Shown: piece by piece, positions 29,866-39,001 of the stretch
Numbering within the stretch: the stretch's first letter is position 1
How the letters are laid out: every line of letters begins with the position of its first letter
Position numbers and translations under genes: made by a program
NCBI RefSeq assembly: GCF_001708405.1
Contig: NZ_CP012418.1
Span: forward strand, 558,001 to 622,000
Origin: Kangiella sediminilitoris
GTDB lineage: Bacteria > Pseudomonadota > Gammaproteobacteria > Enterobacterales > Kangiellaceae
Direction of reading: 5' to 3'
DNA length: 64,000 bases
Notes under the pieces: model-generated
Told to the model about the DNA's origin: nothing
What the model saw: only the letters and a program-made list of their open reading frames with translations
Database searches by the model: none

Positions 29866-30906
29866 TTATTGATTATTATTGGCTAAATCTATCCAGGACT
29901 TACTGGCTTTTCCTGCTTCTTCGCGGACAAGTTTGGGTACAAGAAAGCCGGCCAGCTCCCTTTGTAAGCGGTGCATTATTGCGATAGCGTCTTCTTCGTC
30001 CGTGTCAAAGTGATGAGCCCCTTTAACTTTATCCAGGAGGTGGAGGTAGTAAGGTATAACATGATTGGCAAAAAGCTTTTCACTGAGTTTTACTAAGGTA
30101 TCTGAATCATCATTGATCCCATTTAGTAGTACACTCTGATTCAATAGTTGTACCCCGGCATTATGCAGACGCTTTAGTGCTCTTCCCAGAGTCTTGTCTA
30201 TCTCATTAGGATGGTTAATATGAGTAACAAAAACGCATTGGAGTCTACTCGTTTGAAGGACCTCTGTTAGTTGGCTAGTGACTCTCTGGGGGATCACGAC
30301 AGGAAGACGGCTATGAATTCGTAACCGCTTTATATGTTCAACAGTTTCAATTTTGGCTATGAACTCAGCTAAATAGTCATCGGTTGCGACCAATGGATCT
30401 CCGCCACTGAGAATGACTTCATTAATTTCCTCTCGACTTTGCAGGTAGTTAATTATGGATGACCACTGACTTTTCCCTAAATTGTTATTGGCATAGGGGA
30501 ACTCCCTTCTAAAGCAGTAACGACAATTTACCGCACAGGCTGTTGCCAACATCACCAATACCCTGCTTTTATATTTATGAAGAAGGCCGGGAATTGCGCT
30601 TTTATGTTCACCCAGGGGGTCGTCAACGTAACCGCTAACTGCTTGGGACTCCTCATGTAATGGCAGGATCTGTAGAAGCAGGGGATCCAGAGGGTTCTCT
30701 TTTTCCATACGATCTACAAAGGGCTGAGGAACGCGCTGACGGAAGGGATGTTCCATTAATACTGAGTAGGGAAGCTGTTCTAAGTCAAGGTTCAGGTGCT
30801 CTAAAAGCCTTTTAGGGCTTGAAAAAGCGGTAGAAAGTAACTTTTTCCACTCATTATCCTGCCAATAAGCATCGTTTCGCGTTAAAATCTGCACGTTTTG
30901 AATCAT
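29866..30906 (-). CDS. epmB: EF-P beta-lysylation protein EpmB (lysine 2,3-aminomutase family)
   Basis: 346 residues. Radical SAM cluster motif [15 protein letters not shown] (C-x3-C-x2-C) at about residues 119-133, followed by [13 protein letters not shown]-terminal PLP-binding lysine is expected, as in KamA relatives. It converts (S)-alpha-lysine to (R)-beta-lysine, which EpmA attaches to elongation factor P. It is divergent from efp with 24 bases between start codons, so their promoters must overlap or lie within coding sequence. Confidence 0.95.
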   Translation of the reverse strand: MIQNVQILTRNDAYWQDNEWKKLLSTAFSSPKRLLEHLNLDLEQLPYSVLMEHPFRQRVPQPFVDRMEKENPLDPLLLQILPLHEESQAVSGYVDDPLGEHKSAIPGLLHKYKSRVLVMLATACAVNCRYCFRREFPYANNNLGKSQWSSIINYLQSREEINEVILSGGDPLVATDDYLAEFIAKIETVEHIKRLRIHSRLPVVIPQRVTSQLTEVLQTSRLQCVFVTHINHPNEIDKTLGRALKRLHNAGVQLLNQSVLLNGINDDSDTLVKLSEKLFANHVIPYYLHLLDKVKGAHHFDTDEEDAIAIMHRLQRELAGFLVPKLVREEAGKASKSWIDLANNNQ

Positions 30907-30930
30907 AAATTACCAAGTTTAGAGGAACAC

Positions 30931-31494
30931 ATGGGAACAATTACTACTAATGACCTTCGTAATGGTAGCAAAATCATGCTGGATGGCGAACCTTGCACCG
31001 TGGTCGATAACCAGTTTGTTCGTCCGGGAAAAGGTCAAGCTTTCAGTAAAACCAAGGTATTATACTTATTAACAGGCAGAACTGTTGAGAAAACTTTTAA
31101 GTCAGGTGAAAGCATTGAAACTGCCGACGTAGTCGATACAGATATGGACTACATTTATAACGACGGAGAGTTCTGGTACTTCATGGATCCAAACACCTTT
31201 GAACAGGTGTCGGCAGATGTGAATGCTGTAGGTGATGCGCAATATTACCTGATTGAGCAGGATAAATGTCAGGTGACACTTTGGGATGGACGCCCGATAG
31301 ATGTAACACCACCTAACTTTGTGGTTTTAGAGGTGACTGACACTGATCCAGGGCTGCGTGGTGATACTTCAAGCGGTGGCTCTAAGCCTGCGACGATGCA
31401 TACGGGTGCGGTAGTTAAAGTTCCATTATTTGTCAATATTGGAGATAAGCTAAAGGTTGATACCCGTAACGGCGAGTACGTTTCACGCGCCTGA
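30931..31494 (+). CDS. efp: Elongation factor P
   Basis: 187 residues from the ATG at 30931, preceded by GAGGAA; an in-frame upstream ATG lies near the epmB start but has no site. EF-P relieves ribosome stalling at polyproline. The modified lysine is K34 in PGKGQAF, and the C-terminal signature [22 protein letters not shown] is intact. Flanked by both modification genes epmB and epmA, so K34 is predicted to be beta-lysylated. The hydroxylase gene epmC is not in the window. Confidence 0.98.
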   Translation: MGTITTNDLRNGSKIMLDGEPCTVVDNQFVRPGKGQAFSKTKVLYLLTGRTVEKTFKSGESIETADVVDTDMDYIYNDGEFWYFMDPNTFEQVSADVNAVGDAQYYLIEQDKCQVTLWDGRPIDVTPPNFVVLEVTDTDPGLRGDTSSGGSKPATMHTGAVVKVPLFVNIGDKLKVDTRNGEYVSRA

Positions 31495-31702
31495 TATCGT
31501 ACCTGGCGCCACGTTGCTTTCTGGAGATATTGGTTCCTGTAATAAGTTACCTGATTCAAAAAGCAACGGGCTCTATTTTATAGGTATGGTAATCCTAATC
31601 AGGAACACTGTGCCATTATTGGTCCCTTATCAAATTTTGCGCCTGAAACTATGTAGCTTCTAATGCGACAAGCAACCTCTCGTTAGGAAAGTTGAACAAG
31701 TT

Positions 31703-32665
31703 ATGTCTGACTGGAAATCCAGCGCTTCTATTAAAACTTTAAAAGCTCGTGCCGAGTTGTTGAGTCTAATACGTCAGTTCTTTTCTACCCGAGATATTTT
31801 TGAGGTAGAGACACCATTGTTATGCCGTCATGGTGTGACAGATAGGTACATGAAGTCATTTAAGGTTGAAGGTTTTGCTGGTGGTGATGGTTTTCTGCAA
31901 ACCTCCCCAGAATATGCAATGAAGAGACTGTTAGCTTCTGGTTCAGGCTCCATCTATCAGATCTGTAAGTCATTCCGTCAGGATGAGCTGGGGGAGAGAC
32001 ATAACCCTGAGTTTACTATGCTCGAGTGGTACTGCGTTGATTTTGATCACTGGCAGTTGATGGGGCAGGTTTTTGAATTACTCGAAGAGCTTGCAAAGGC
32101 TCAAGGCATGCAGCTGAAACGCCGAAACCTATCTTACAGGGAAGCTTTTCTTCAATATTTGAAGCTGGATCCGTTTGCTATCAGTCATGATGAGTTATCC
32201 AGTGTTGCTCATAACAAATTGGGCGACCTGCCTCCCGGACTTGAAAGAGATGATATGCTAGCTCTCTTGTTTGAAGCACATATTGAGCCATTTATAGGTT
32301 TGGAAGGTGAGGTCTGTTTTATTACTGATTATCCCGCCTCACAGGCAGCATTGGCCAGGCTTGACTCTGAAAATCCAGAGGTATGTTGTCGGTTCGAGGT
32401 TTACTGGGAGGGTGTAGAGCTTGCTAACGGCTTTTACGAACTATCTGACCCAGAAGAACAGTTAAATCGGTTTGAAAAAGATAATAAGCTGAGAAAGCTT
32501 GATAGGCAGACACCAATGGCGATTGACCAACACCTGATAGATGCATTAAAACACGGACTCCCGATGTGCTCTGGAGTAGCTCTTGGTCTGGATCGTCTCT
32601 TCATGATTCTGTTGAGGAAGGCGCAGTTACAGGATGTTCTGACCTTTCCTGTCAACAGGGCTTGA
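31703..32665 (+). CDS. epmA: EF-P--(R)-beta-lysine ligase EpmA
   Basis: 320 residues. Class II aminoacyl-tRNA synthetase fold related to the LysRS catalytic core but lacking the anticodon domain. Motif 2 reads FRQDELGERHNPEFTMLEWY; motif 3 contains GVALGLDRLFMI. ELANGFYEL is also typical of GenX/PoxA. It transfers (R)-beta-lysine to K34 of EF-P. It starts 208 bases after efp, a gap in which I see no other gene. Confidence 0.96.
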   Translation: MSDWKSSASIKTLKARAELLSLIRQFFSTRDIFEVETPLLCRHGVTDRYMKSFKVEGFAGGDGFLQTSPEYAMKRLLASGSGSIYQICKSFRQDELGERHNPEFTMLEWYCVDFDHWQLMGQVFELLEELAKAQGMQLKRRNLSYREAFLQYLKLDPFAISHDELSSVAHNKLGDLPPGLERDDMLALLFEAHIEPFIGLEGEVCFITDYPASQAALARLDSENPEVCCRFEVYWEGVELANGFYELSDPEEQLNRFEKDNKLRKLDRQTPMAIDQHLIDALKHGLPMCSGVALGLDRLFMILLRKAQLQDVLTFPVNRA

Positions 32666-32668
32666 AGA

Positions 32669-33022
32669 TCAAGCAGCTGAAGGGGCTTCGTCCATAGGAG
32701 TATCTATTTCACGCTTCACAACATTTAATATTTTCTTGAAAGTTGTTTCGTCTGTTCCTGCAACAAAGCGACGCCCATCCTTCAGTTTTACCATAAAAAA
32801 GGTCTGATCATCTTTTGTTTTTTCAAACAATTTTTTAGCGTCTTCATCAGTGTCTAGCAACATTAATAATTTTTCTGTGGCAGGGTTGATAGCTGTAATT
32901 TGGTTAGCCGAAACGGTTTCACACAAATAATGATTCTTATCGCCAGGCAATGTAAAGTTGCGGAAAGTAAAGCGCCCAGCGCCAACGGGGAAGTCTCCAG
33001 CCAGAATGGTTAACTTTGACAT
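32669..33022 (-). CDS. Small conserved protein, paralogue A
   Basis: 117 residues beginning SKLTILAGDFPVGAGRFTF, then LPGDKNHYLCETVSANQI and a C-terminal FFMVKLKDGRRFVAGTDETTFKKI. This belongs to a common proteobacterial family of unknown function whose typical members begin with a similar LAGDFP motif and end with a GRxF segment. Longer relatives carry a glycine-rich hydrophobic insert in the middle that is missing here. A paralogue lies upstream on the same strand, 232 bases away, with strong similarity at both ends. Confidence 0.75.
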   Translation of the reverse strand: MSKLTILAGDFPVGAGRFTFRNFTLPGDKNHYLCETVSANQITAINPATEKLLMLLDTDEDAKKLFEKTKDDQTFFMVKLKDGRRFVAGTDETTFKKILNVVKREIDTPMDEAPSAA

Positions 33023-33254
33023 ATATCTTACCTCTTTAATTCCTGAGTGTAATATTGTCTTGGTTCAAGAATTTAAGATGTATTCAAGAACCTTATCTGT
33101 AGTATTAGCGATTGGCTGATTCAGCGTCAAACATTTAGCTCATTTTCAATAGAGAGTTGAGACAGGGTTGTTGTTTTTTGCAAATATGACTTGCTTTAAC
33201 CCGCTAACTTACTGAGCTGACAGGGCTTTTATGGCTTGGCACTATGTGATTTTG

Positions 33255-33641
33255 CTACTTTGAGTTAGCCTTATGGGATGAAGGAAATGACGAGTCCAGC
33301 TGTTTATTATCAATCGAGTTTTGTATTTTTTTATAAGTATTTTGGTCTGTTTCAGCTATGAAACGCCTTTGATCTGATAGGCGAATCATGAAAATGACAT
33401 CATTTTCGTCTGCTATTCGGAGCTTCTGCTCTAGCTCTAACTGGATTTCTTCGGATAATTCTGGGTCCTTGTTGAGTAACAAAGCCATTTTGGGGTTAGC
33501 CAAATTAATGAACTCAACCTGTGTAACACACACGGTTTCACACAGATAATGGTCTTCATCACCAGGAAGTGTGAAGTTGCGGAAAGTGAAGTGACCTGTC
33601 CCTCTTGGAAAGTCTCCTGCAATAATAGTAACTTTCGACAT
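33255..33641 (-). CDS. Small conserved protein, paralogue B
   Basis: 128 residues from the ATG at 33641, preceded by a GAGGGAGGA site; an in-frame upstream ATG is possible but weaker. It shares with paralogue A the start SKVTIIAGDFPRGTGHFTFRNFTLPGDEDHYLCETV and the end VIFMIRLSDQRRFIAETDQNTYKKI. The centre differs (ELSEEIQLELEQKLRIADEN). A local gene duplication is likely. No function known; no membrane segment or signal seen. Confidence 0.75.
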   Translation of the reverse strand: MSKVTIIAGDFPRGTGHFTFRNFTLPGDEDHYLCETVCVTQVEFINLANPKMALLLNKDPELSEEIQLELEQKLRIADENDVIFMIRLSDQRRFIAETDQNTYKKIQNSIDNKQLDSSFPSSHKANSK

Positions 33642-33816
33642 ATTCCTCCCTCTAAGTAACATCCTATTGTTACTATGGTTGTCGATTTACTTCTCTAAAT
33701 GCATTCCTTTCCAGCTATATGTATTTATATTTATCATTTTTCTACTTACTGTCTTTAGTCATACGCTAAAGTTACAATAATATCAAGTAAGATAGCTCTA
33801 ACTTATTAAAATCATG

Positions 33817-34734
33817 TCATTTATTCCGGTTTAACCATTGGTCTATTAGTGTCCTGGAAATAGAGTGCTTGAATGGCAAAAACATTTCTTCGTTGTCTAC
33901 CAGGCGATTAACTTCCTCTCTGGTGAACCATCGAGCCTGCTCTAGCTCTTCGTCCATCAAGTCAATTTTTTCACTGACAGCTTTAGCGGTAAATCCTATC
34001 ATCAGTGATTGAGGAAAGGGCCAAGGTTGTGAACCATAATATCGAACATCATTAATCTTTATACCGGTCTCTTCAAATGCCTCCCGAGTAACAGCTTGCT
34101 CTAGTGTTTCTCCGGGCTCAACAAACCCGGCGATGACAGAGAAAAGCTTTTCAGGCCAGGATTGTTGGCGACCAAGCAGCAGTTTATCCTCATAAGTTAT
34201 GGCACATATTACTGCACTATCAGTTCGAGGAAAGTGTTGCGTCTGACATTCTTGGTTTGAGCAATTTCTTACAAATCCCGCATCCGTAGCAAAGGTCTGG
34301 TGGCCACAAACACCACAGTGCTGATGTGTATTGTGCCAGTGCTCAATTGCTACTGCTACATTACAAATATGTGCTTGTTCAGGGGGCAGGTTTTTTAGTA
34401 ATTGACGTAGTTCCGTCAGCTCAAACTTATCGCCTAAACTACTTAGTCTCTCCATGGCGGATTGAGATTTAAGTCGGAAGGTAAAATAATCACAACTATC
34501 GTACTCTCCGAGGTAGATCAGATGCTTGTCCTCAATATGGGGAGTTATTGCTGTTAATTGTTGATAATCTAGCCACATGGGTGAGGCTTGATTAGCATCG
34601 ACCTTCGTAGCGATACTCTGCTTTATCACGGGTAGAAAGCGAGTCTCGGGTTTCTGCAAGCGTTGGGCTATAAATTGCGGTCTATGTCGGCTATCGCCGT
34701 GCCTGTCCAGAGGGCTGGTTTGGAAAGCAAACAT
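33817..34734 (-). CDS. nudC: NAD(H) pyrophosphatase NudC
   Basis: 305 residues. A four-cysteine zinc ribbon (CGVCGHQT and CSNQECQ) precedes the Nudix box GFVEPGETLEQAVTREAFEETGI, and the NudC-specific SQPWPFPQSLM follows. It hydrolyses NADH/NAD and removes NAD caps from RNA. Upstream, the YeiH-type transporter gene on the same strand ends 28 bases before it. Confidence 0.95.
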   Translation of the reverse strand: MFAFQTSPLDRHGDSRHRPQFIAQRLQKPETRFLPVIKQSIATKVDANQASPMWLDYQQLTAITPHIEDKHLIYLGEYDSCDYFTFRLKSQSAMERLSSLGDKFELTELRQLLKNLPPEQAHICNVAVAIEHWHNTHQHCGVCGHQTFATDAGFVRNCSNQECQTQHFPRTDSAVICAITYEDKLLLGRQQSWPEKLFSVIAGFVEPGETLEQAVTREAFEETGIKINDVRYYGSQPWPFPQSLMIGFTAKAVSEKIDLMDEELEQARWFTREEVNRLVDNEEMFLPFKHSISRTLIDQWLNRNK

Positions 34735-34762
34735 GAAAAGCTTTTCCTGTCCTATTTTGATA

Positions 34763-35707
34763 TTACAGCCAATACATTACCACCATTAAGGTGCCGACTG
34801 ATAGTATCAGCCATAAAATTATTCCTAAAATCATAGCTTTTAGCGGAATGGCTCTGATTGCCTGTTTGTTCAAGCTGGTTCCCATCCACAATAAGCTTAG
34901 AGCAAACAGGCTCTTTGCTGATGGCTTGATATAGTCGCTTAAAGAGGCAATATCGAGCCAACTACCCAGCCCACTGGCTAATAAAAAGAACACTATAAAA
35001 ACAGGGATATTGAAACGGAATCTATCAGAGTGGGAGGCAAAGGAAGCAATTAATGCTACAGGGATAATCCAGAGTGCTCGAGCGAGCTTGGTGGTGGTGG
35101 CAATTTCAAGTGCCTCGTCACCATACACCGCTGCAGCTCCAACAACGCTACTGGTATCGTGTATCCCTAATGCTGCCCAGATTCCAAATTGATGCTGATT
35201 CAACTCCAGAAGATGACCTATTGTAGGGTAGGCAAAAAGCGCTACGGCATTAAGGAGGAATACGATTGCTAGCGAGACAACCATTTGCTGCTGGTTGGCC
35301 TTGATTGAAGCGCCAACTGCTGCAATTGCGCTTCCGCCGCAAATAGCTGTCCCGGAACTTATTAGCCAATTTTGTTTATGGTCTGTTTTTAATAGCTTAC
35401 CCAATAAGAGCCCTAGGATTATGGCTCCACTAATAACTAGTACCGTTAGCCAGAAGCTTCCGCCAGCAGTAGTAACCAGTTCGTTGAATGGTAATGTAAA
35501 TCCCAGCAGAACGATGGCTACTTTAAGTAATAACCCTGCCCAGGAACCAAGGGGGAGCCTGTGGCTACCAGAAAAAAACCATCCCCAAAGTAGGCCTAAC
35601 GCCAATGCATAACTGGCTTGTAGTAAACCAATAACGCATAAAATAGTTAGTAAAATCAATAAAGTATTGGCAAAAAGATCAAGACTTTTATTGTCGGCGA
35701 AAGGCAT
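34763..35707 (-). CDS. YeiH family membrane protein (putative sulfate exporter)
   Basis: 314 residues with about ten hydrophobic helices. The family signature is visible: WGWFFSGSHRLPLGSW, SGTAICGGSAIAAVGASIKA and WAALGIHDTSSVVGAA, with invariant acidic and glycine residues. The YeiH/UPF0324 family is annotated as putative sulfate exporter, without firm biochemical proof. Divergent from the GntR/ABC operon. Confidence 0.88.
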   Translation of the reverse strand: MPFADNKSLDLFANTLLILLTILCVIGLLQASYALALGLLWGWFFSGSHRLPLGSWAGLLLKVAIVLLGFTLPFNELVTTAGGSFWLTVLVISGAIILGLLLGKLLKTDHKQNWLISSGTAICGGSAIAAVGASIKANQQQMVVSLAIVFLLNAVALFAYPTIGHLLELNQHQFGIWAALGIHDTSSVVGAAAVYGDEALEIATTTKLARALWIIPVALIASFASHSDRFRFNIPVFIVFFLLASGLGSWLDIASLSDYIKPSAKSLFALSLLWMGTSLNKQAIRAIPLKAMILGIILWLILSVGTLMVVMYWL

Positions 35708-35823
35708 ATCTTATATTAGAAACTATTAAAGTTAGTCGCACAGTGTACTTAGGATTAGGAAGTTCTGCATCTTAAAAATAGGTGTTTTTATAAAAAATTT
35801 CTAAAAAATACTTTACTGATTAG

Positions 35824-35845
35824 GTGTTATATGTAAGTATAACAC
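35824..35845. promoter_or_regulatory. Palindrome GTGTTATA-N6-TATAACAC, probable GntR operator
   Basis: Perfect 8-bp arms at 35824-35831 and 35838-35845 with a 6-nt spacer, in the 235-bp region between the YeiH gene and the YtrA-like regulator gene. Regulators of this type commonly bind palindromes of this size in their own promoter. Autoregulation of the ABC operon is likely; no direct evidence. Confidence 0.55.
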
Positions 35846-35942
35846 TATATCGGTATGTCAGTGATTGTAAAATCATTCATATTGGATCAAAACTAGCCCT
35901 GTAATTGGTGTTAATCGCTGGGCTTATAAAAGGTAGAAACGT

Positions 35943-36317
35943 ATGCAAATACAGTGGGATGACTCACAGCCAATTTACCTTCAGCTAAGGGATCGAGTGC
36001 AGAACATGATTCTTGAAGGCAATTTAGAGGAAGGAGAGGCCTTACCGTCGGTAAGAACGGTGTCAGCAGAGTACAAGCTGAACCCGATTACCGTATCAAA
36101 GGCTTATCAGCTATTAGTTGATGATCAATTGGCAGAGAAAAAACGAGGACTGGGTATGTTTGTGGTGGAAGGTGCGAAAGGTAAGTTGTTGCAACAGGAA
36201 CGTGAAATGTTTTTAACAACTGAGTTGCCTGCTCTTATAAGAAAATTAAAACGACTCAATATTACAAAGGATGAGTTTATGAGTGCTTTTGACAAGGAGG
36301 AATCAGAACATGAGTAA
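35943..36317 (+). CDS. GntR-family (YtrA-type) transcriptional regulator
   Basis: 124 residues, the short YtrA form: a winged helix (PIYLQLRDRVQNMILEGNLEEGEALPSVRTVSAEYKLNPITVSKAYQLLVDD) with only a small C-terminal dimerisation segment. Overlaps the start of the ABC ATPase gene by 8 bases. YtrA-type regulators usually repress an adjacent ABC exporter operon induced by envelope stress or antibiotics. Confidence 0.92.
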   Translation: MQIQWDDSQPIYLQLRDRVQNMILEGNLEEGEALPSVRTVSAEYKLNPITVSKAYQLLVDDQLAEKKRGLGMFVVEGAKGKLLQQEREMFLTTELPALIRKLKRLNITKDEFMSAFDKEESEHE

Positions 36318-37167
36318 TGTCATAACGGCAAGACAGGTCAATAAGTATTACGGTGACTTCAAGGCGCTTAATGATGTTAGCTTTGATCTGAAAAAAGGAA
36401 GCATTTTGGGCTTGATTGGCCCCAATGGCGCGGGTAAGACAACCTTACTGAAAGCACTGTTAGGTCTTACTAATTATGCAGGTGACCTTAAGGTATTGGA
36501 TCTTGACCCTCATAAACAACGAGATGAGTTGATGAAGAGAGTGTGCTTTGTTGCTGACGTAGCTGTATTGCCTCGCTGGATTAAAGTTAGCCAAGCAATA
36601 GACTTTGTGGAAGGGGTTCACCCTAAGTTCAGTAGAGAGCTATGCGAGAAGTACCTGTCAGAAACCAAGATTAAGCGTGACAGCAAAGTTAAAGCGTTAT
36701 CAAAAGGTATGGTCGCTCAGCTTCACCTTGCTCTGATCATGGCAATTGATGCTGATCTGTTAATTCTTGATGAGCCAACTCTAGGTCTGGACATACTTTA
36801 TCGTAAGTCTTTCTATGAAACGTTGCTGAATGATTATTTCGATGATAACAAAACCATCATTATTACCACGCATCAGGTAGAAGAAATTGAACATATATTA
36901 AGTGATCTTGTGTTTATACAGGATGGAAGAATCGTATTGGATGACAGTATGGAAGAGGTTGCTCAGTCTTATTACGAGGTTATGGTTGAGAAAGAGTATG
37001 AAGAGGCGGCTTTGGCGCTAAACCCAATGAATGTTCGAGATGTTTTTGGGCAGAAAGTTTGCTTATTTAATGGTGTTGATAAATCACAACTGGAAGAGAT
37101 GGGTAAGGTAAGAAAACCAAGTGTTGCCGACCTGTTCGTGGCGAAAATGAAAGGGGAGGTAGCATGA
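36310..37167 (+). CDS. ABC transporter ATP-binding protein
   Basis: 285 residues from the ATG at 36310, with AAGGAGGAA upstream; an in-frame ATG at 36283 is a weaker start. Walker A GPNGAGKTT (about 39-47), a degenerate signature region LSKGMVAQLHLAL (about 132-144) in place of LSGGQ, Walker B LLILDEPTLGLD (about 154-165) and switch TTHQ are present. It resembles YtrB/EcsA-type ATPases working with a single permease. Stop overlaps the permease start (ATGA). Confidence 0.93.
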   Translation: MSNVITARQVNKYYGDFKALNDVSFDLKKGSILGLIGPNGAGKTTLLKALLGLTNYAGDLKVLDLDPHKQRDELMKRVCFVADVAVLPRWIKVSQAIDFVEGVHPKFSRELCEKYLSETKIKRDSKVKALSKGMVAQLHLALIMAIDADLLILDEPTLGLDILYRKSFYETLLNDYFDDNKTIIITTHQVEEIEHILSDLVFIQDGRIVLDDSMEEVAQSYYEVMVEKEYEEAALALNPMNVRDVFGQKVCLFNGVDKSQLEEMGKVRKPSVADLFVAKMKGEVA

Positions 37168-38126
37168 ATACTTTTGGAACATTGCTGAAACGAGAGTTTT
37201 GGGAAAACAAAACAGGCTTCTTCTGGGTTCCACTGGTGATCACAGGTATAACACTGTTCACAGCAATCCTTGGCCTAATTATTGTATCGAATGGCAATAT
37301 AGAAACGGTTAGATATGGTTCGCACGACTTAAGTAGCTTGTTCAAGTTGTATGATGTTTCAGTCGATAATGATATTAAAGCATTTGCAACGCAGAGTGCA
37401 CTCTATTCAGCTGTTTACAGCTATTACATGGTGCTGGGTATCGTTGGCTTCTTTTACTGCCTTGGTTCGTTATATGACGATCGTAAAGATAAAAGCATCT
37501 TGTTCTGGAAATCAATGCCAGTTTCTGATGCCCAGACGGTATTATCCAAAGTGGTTTCGGTAGCTATCATCGCACCCTTCATCTACTGGTTAGTGATTGT
37601 TGCTACCAATCTTTCCATGCTGATTATTGCCACGATTTTTGCCTGGGTATCTGATGTCAATGCCTGGACGACTCTATGGGCCAATTCAGGCTTTATAAAA
37701 GTATCGCTATATCAGCTGGCTGCAATTTATATGGCGATGCTATGGGCGATACCATTTATTGGTTATTTACTACTGGTATCCAGCTGGACAAAGAAAGTAC
37801 CTTTCCTCGTGGCAACCGTACCTCCAGTATTGGTTATTATCGCCGAAGGTATGATTTTCAAAACAGGCCATGTAATCAGTTTCCTTGGAGAAAAAATATT
37901 TGGTGTAGTCCAAGCGCTGATTGCTCCTTTTAACTCGCTAGCAAAAGAGTTCTCGCAGAAAAGAGCAGAGGTTGAAGACGACCTGAGTTTTATTGCTGAC
38001 GAACTGGAGTTCATGAACTTTGGCCAGCAACTAAGTGATGCTGGGTTCTGGATTGGAGTCATTCTTGGAGCTGCCATGATAGGTGCAGCCATATATATTC
38101 GCCGCTTTAGAGATGAAGCATTTTAA
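37164..38126 (+). CDS. ABC transporter permease
   Basis: 320 residues with six or so transmembrane helices (first at about 20-42, later at about 95-115, 136-165, 185-203 and 290-312). A conserved charged loop SLYDDRKDKSILFWKSMPVSD is typical of ABC-2-type permeases of the YtrC kind. It overlaps the ATPase gene by four bases and would form the exporter with it. Substrate unknown. Confidence 0.88.
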   Translation: MNTFGTLLKREFWENKTGFFWVPLVITGITLFTAILGLIIVSNGNIETVRYGSHDLSSLFKLYDVSVDNDIKAFATQSALYSAVYSYYMVLGIVGFFYCLGSLYDDRKDKSILFWKSMPVSDAQTVLSKVVSVAIIAPFIYWLVIVATNLSMLIIATIFAWVSDVNAWTTLWANSGFIKVSLYQLAAIYMAMLWAIPFIGYLLLVSSWTKKVPFLVATVPPVLVIIAEGMIFKTGHVISFLGEKIFGVVQALIAPFNSLAKEFSQKRAEVEDDLSFIADELEFMNFGQQLSDAGFWIGVILGAAMIGAAIYIRRFRDEAF

Positions 38127-38158
38127 CCCGACGCGTAAAGAGCTAATTAAAGGAGGAA

Positions 38159-38350
38159 ATGATGACTTTTAACAGGAAAACGAGCAAACAAATGAATCGG
38201 ATTTGTCTTTACATCGCAGTTGCAGCAATAGGTTATATCATTGCTGCTAAGATGAATCGAGTACAACCCGAGGTTGGAGTACTTAATAGTTTAGAAACCG
38301 TTGAGACGCTACAGAAAGGAATTAAGAATATTTTTGTTTCGCTTGATTAA
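38159..38350 (+). CDS. Small single-span membrane protein ending the ABC operon
   Basis: 63 residues, preceded by AAAGGAGGAAA. A basic N terminus (MTFNRKTSKQMNRI) leads into one hydrophobic helix (about 18-32, LYIAVAAIGYIIAA). The rest is soluble and short. It follows the permease by 32 bases, so it probably belongs to the operon. No known family; it could be an accessory subunit of the transporter. Confidence 0.6.
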   Translation: MMTFNRKTSKQMNRICLYIAVAAIGYIIAAKMNRVQPEVGVLNSLETVETLQKGIKNIFVSLD

Positions 38351-38953
38351 TTAGCTTTTTACCCAGTGCATGAGTCCTGAAACAGATTCGTCTGCGATGG
38401 ACTCAAGCTCTTCCTCTCTGAAATGGACTTTCAGCTTTAATAATAAAGGCCAAAGTACACGCTCCTTTAAAATACCAAAGAAAATTTCTGCTGCCACATC
38501 GGCGTTTTTGACGACTTGTTTATCAAAACTGAACTCTGAGAGTAACTGACTCAATGAGCGCATTAATGGGATTTTGACATATTGCAAAAAGTTGATCGGA
38601 ACTTGAGGGTGGTGTTCAGCTTCAGAAATAATGACGCGGAAAAGTGCAACGGTATCTGGCTGAACCAGTATTCTTACTATTTGATGAGAAAATAGGCTGA
38701 GGCGTTCTTCAGGCGAGCCTGCCATATTATCAATATCAGGGATTTTACTGACAACACGTTTATTAACTTCTTCCAGACCAGCGATAAATAGCGACTCTTT
38801 ATTCTCAAAGTGATTATATAGAGTGATTTTGGAAACTTTTGCTGCAGATGCTATTTGTTCGATGCTGGTTTTTGAAACACCTTGCTTCAAAAACATTTTT
38901 ATAGCGGTGTCGAGAATATGCTCTCGCTTTGGTAACTGCTTTTTTGTGGCCAT
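38351..38953 (-). CDS. TetR-family regulator, probable controller of the fatty-amine cluster
   Basis: 200 residues. N-terminal HTH: REHILDTAIKMFLKQGVSKTSIEQIASAAKVSKITLYNHFENKESLF, a clear TetR_N domain, with a helical ligand-binding part of the AcrR type. It is encoded just downstream of the alpha/beta hydrolase, on the same strand, and diverges from the biosynthetic operon. The palindrome AAACTGTAC-C-GTACAGTTT between the arms is a fitting target. The ligand is probably a fatty acid, acyl-CoA or the pathway product; this is inference. Confidence 0.9.
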   Translation of the reverse strand: MATKKQLPKREHILDTAIKMFLKQGVSKTSIEQIASAAKVSKITLYNHFENKESLFIAGLEEVNKRVVSKIPDIDNMAGSPEERLSLFSHQIVRILVQPDTVALFRVIISEAEHHPQVPINFLQYVKIPLMRSLSQLLSEFSFDKQVVKNADVAAEIFFGILKERVLWPLLLKLKVHFREEELESIADESVSGLMHWVKS

Positions 38954-39001
38954 ATTGTCTAGTCTTTATTATTTTTGAGCTTTCCGACTCATCGGACGGG
39001 T

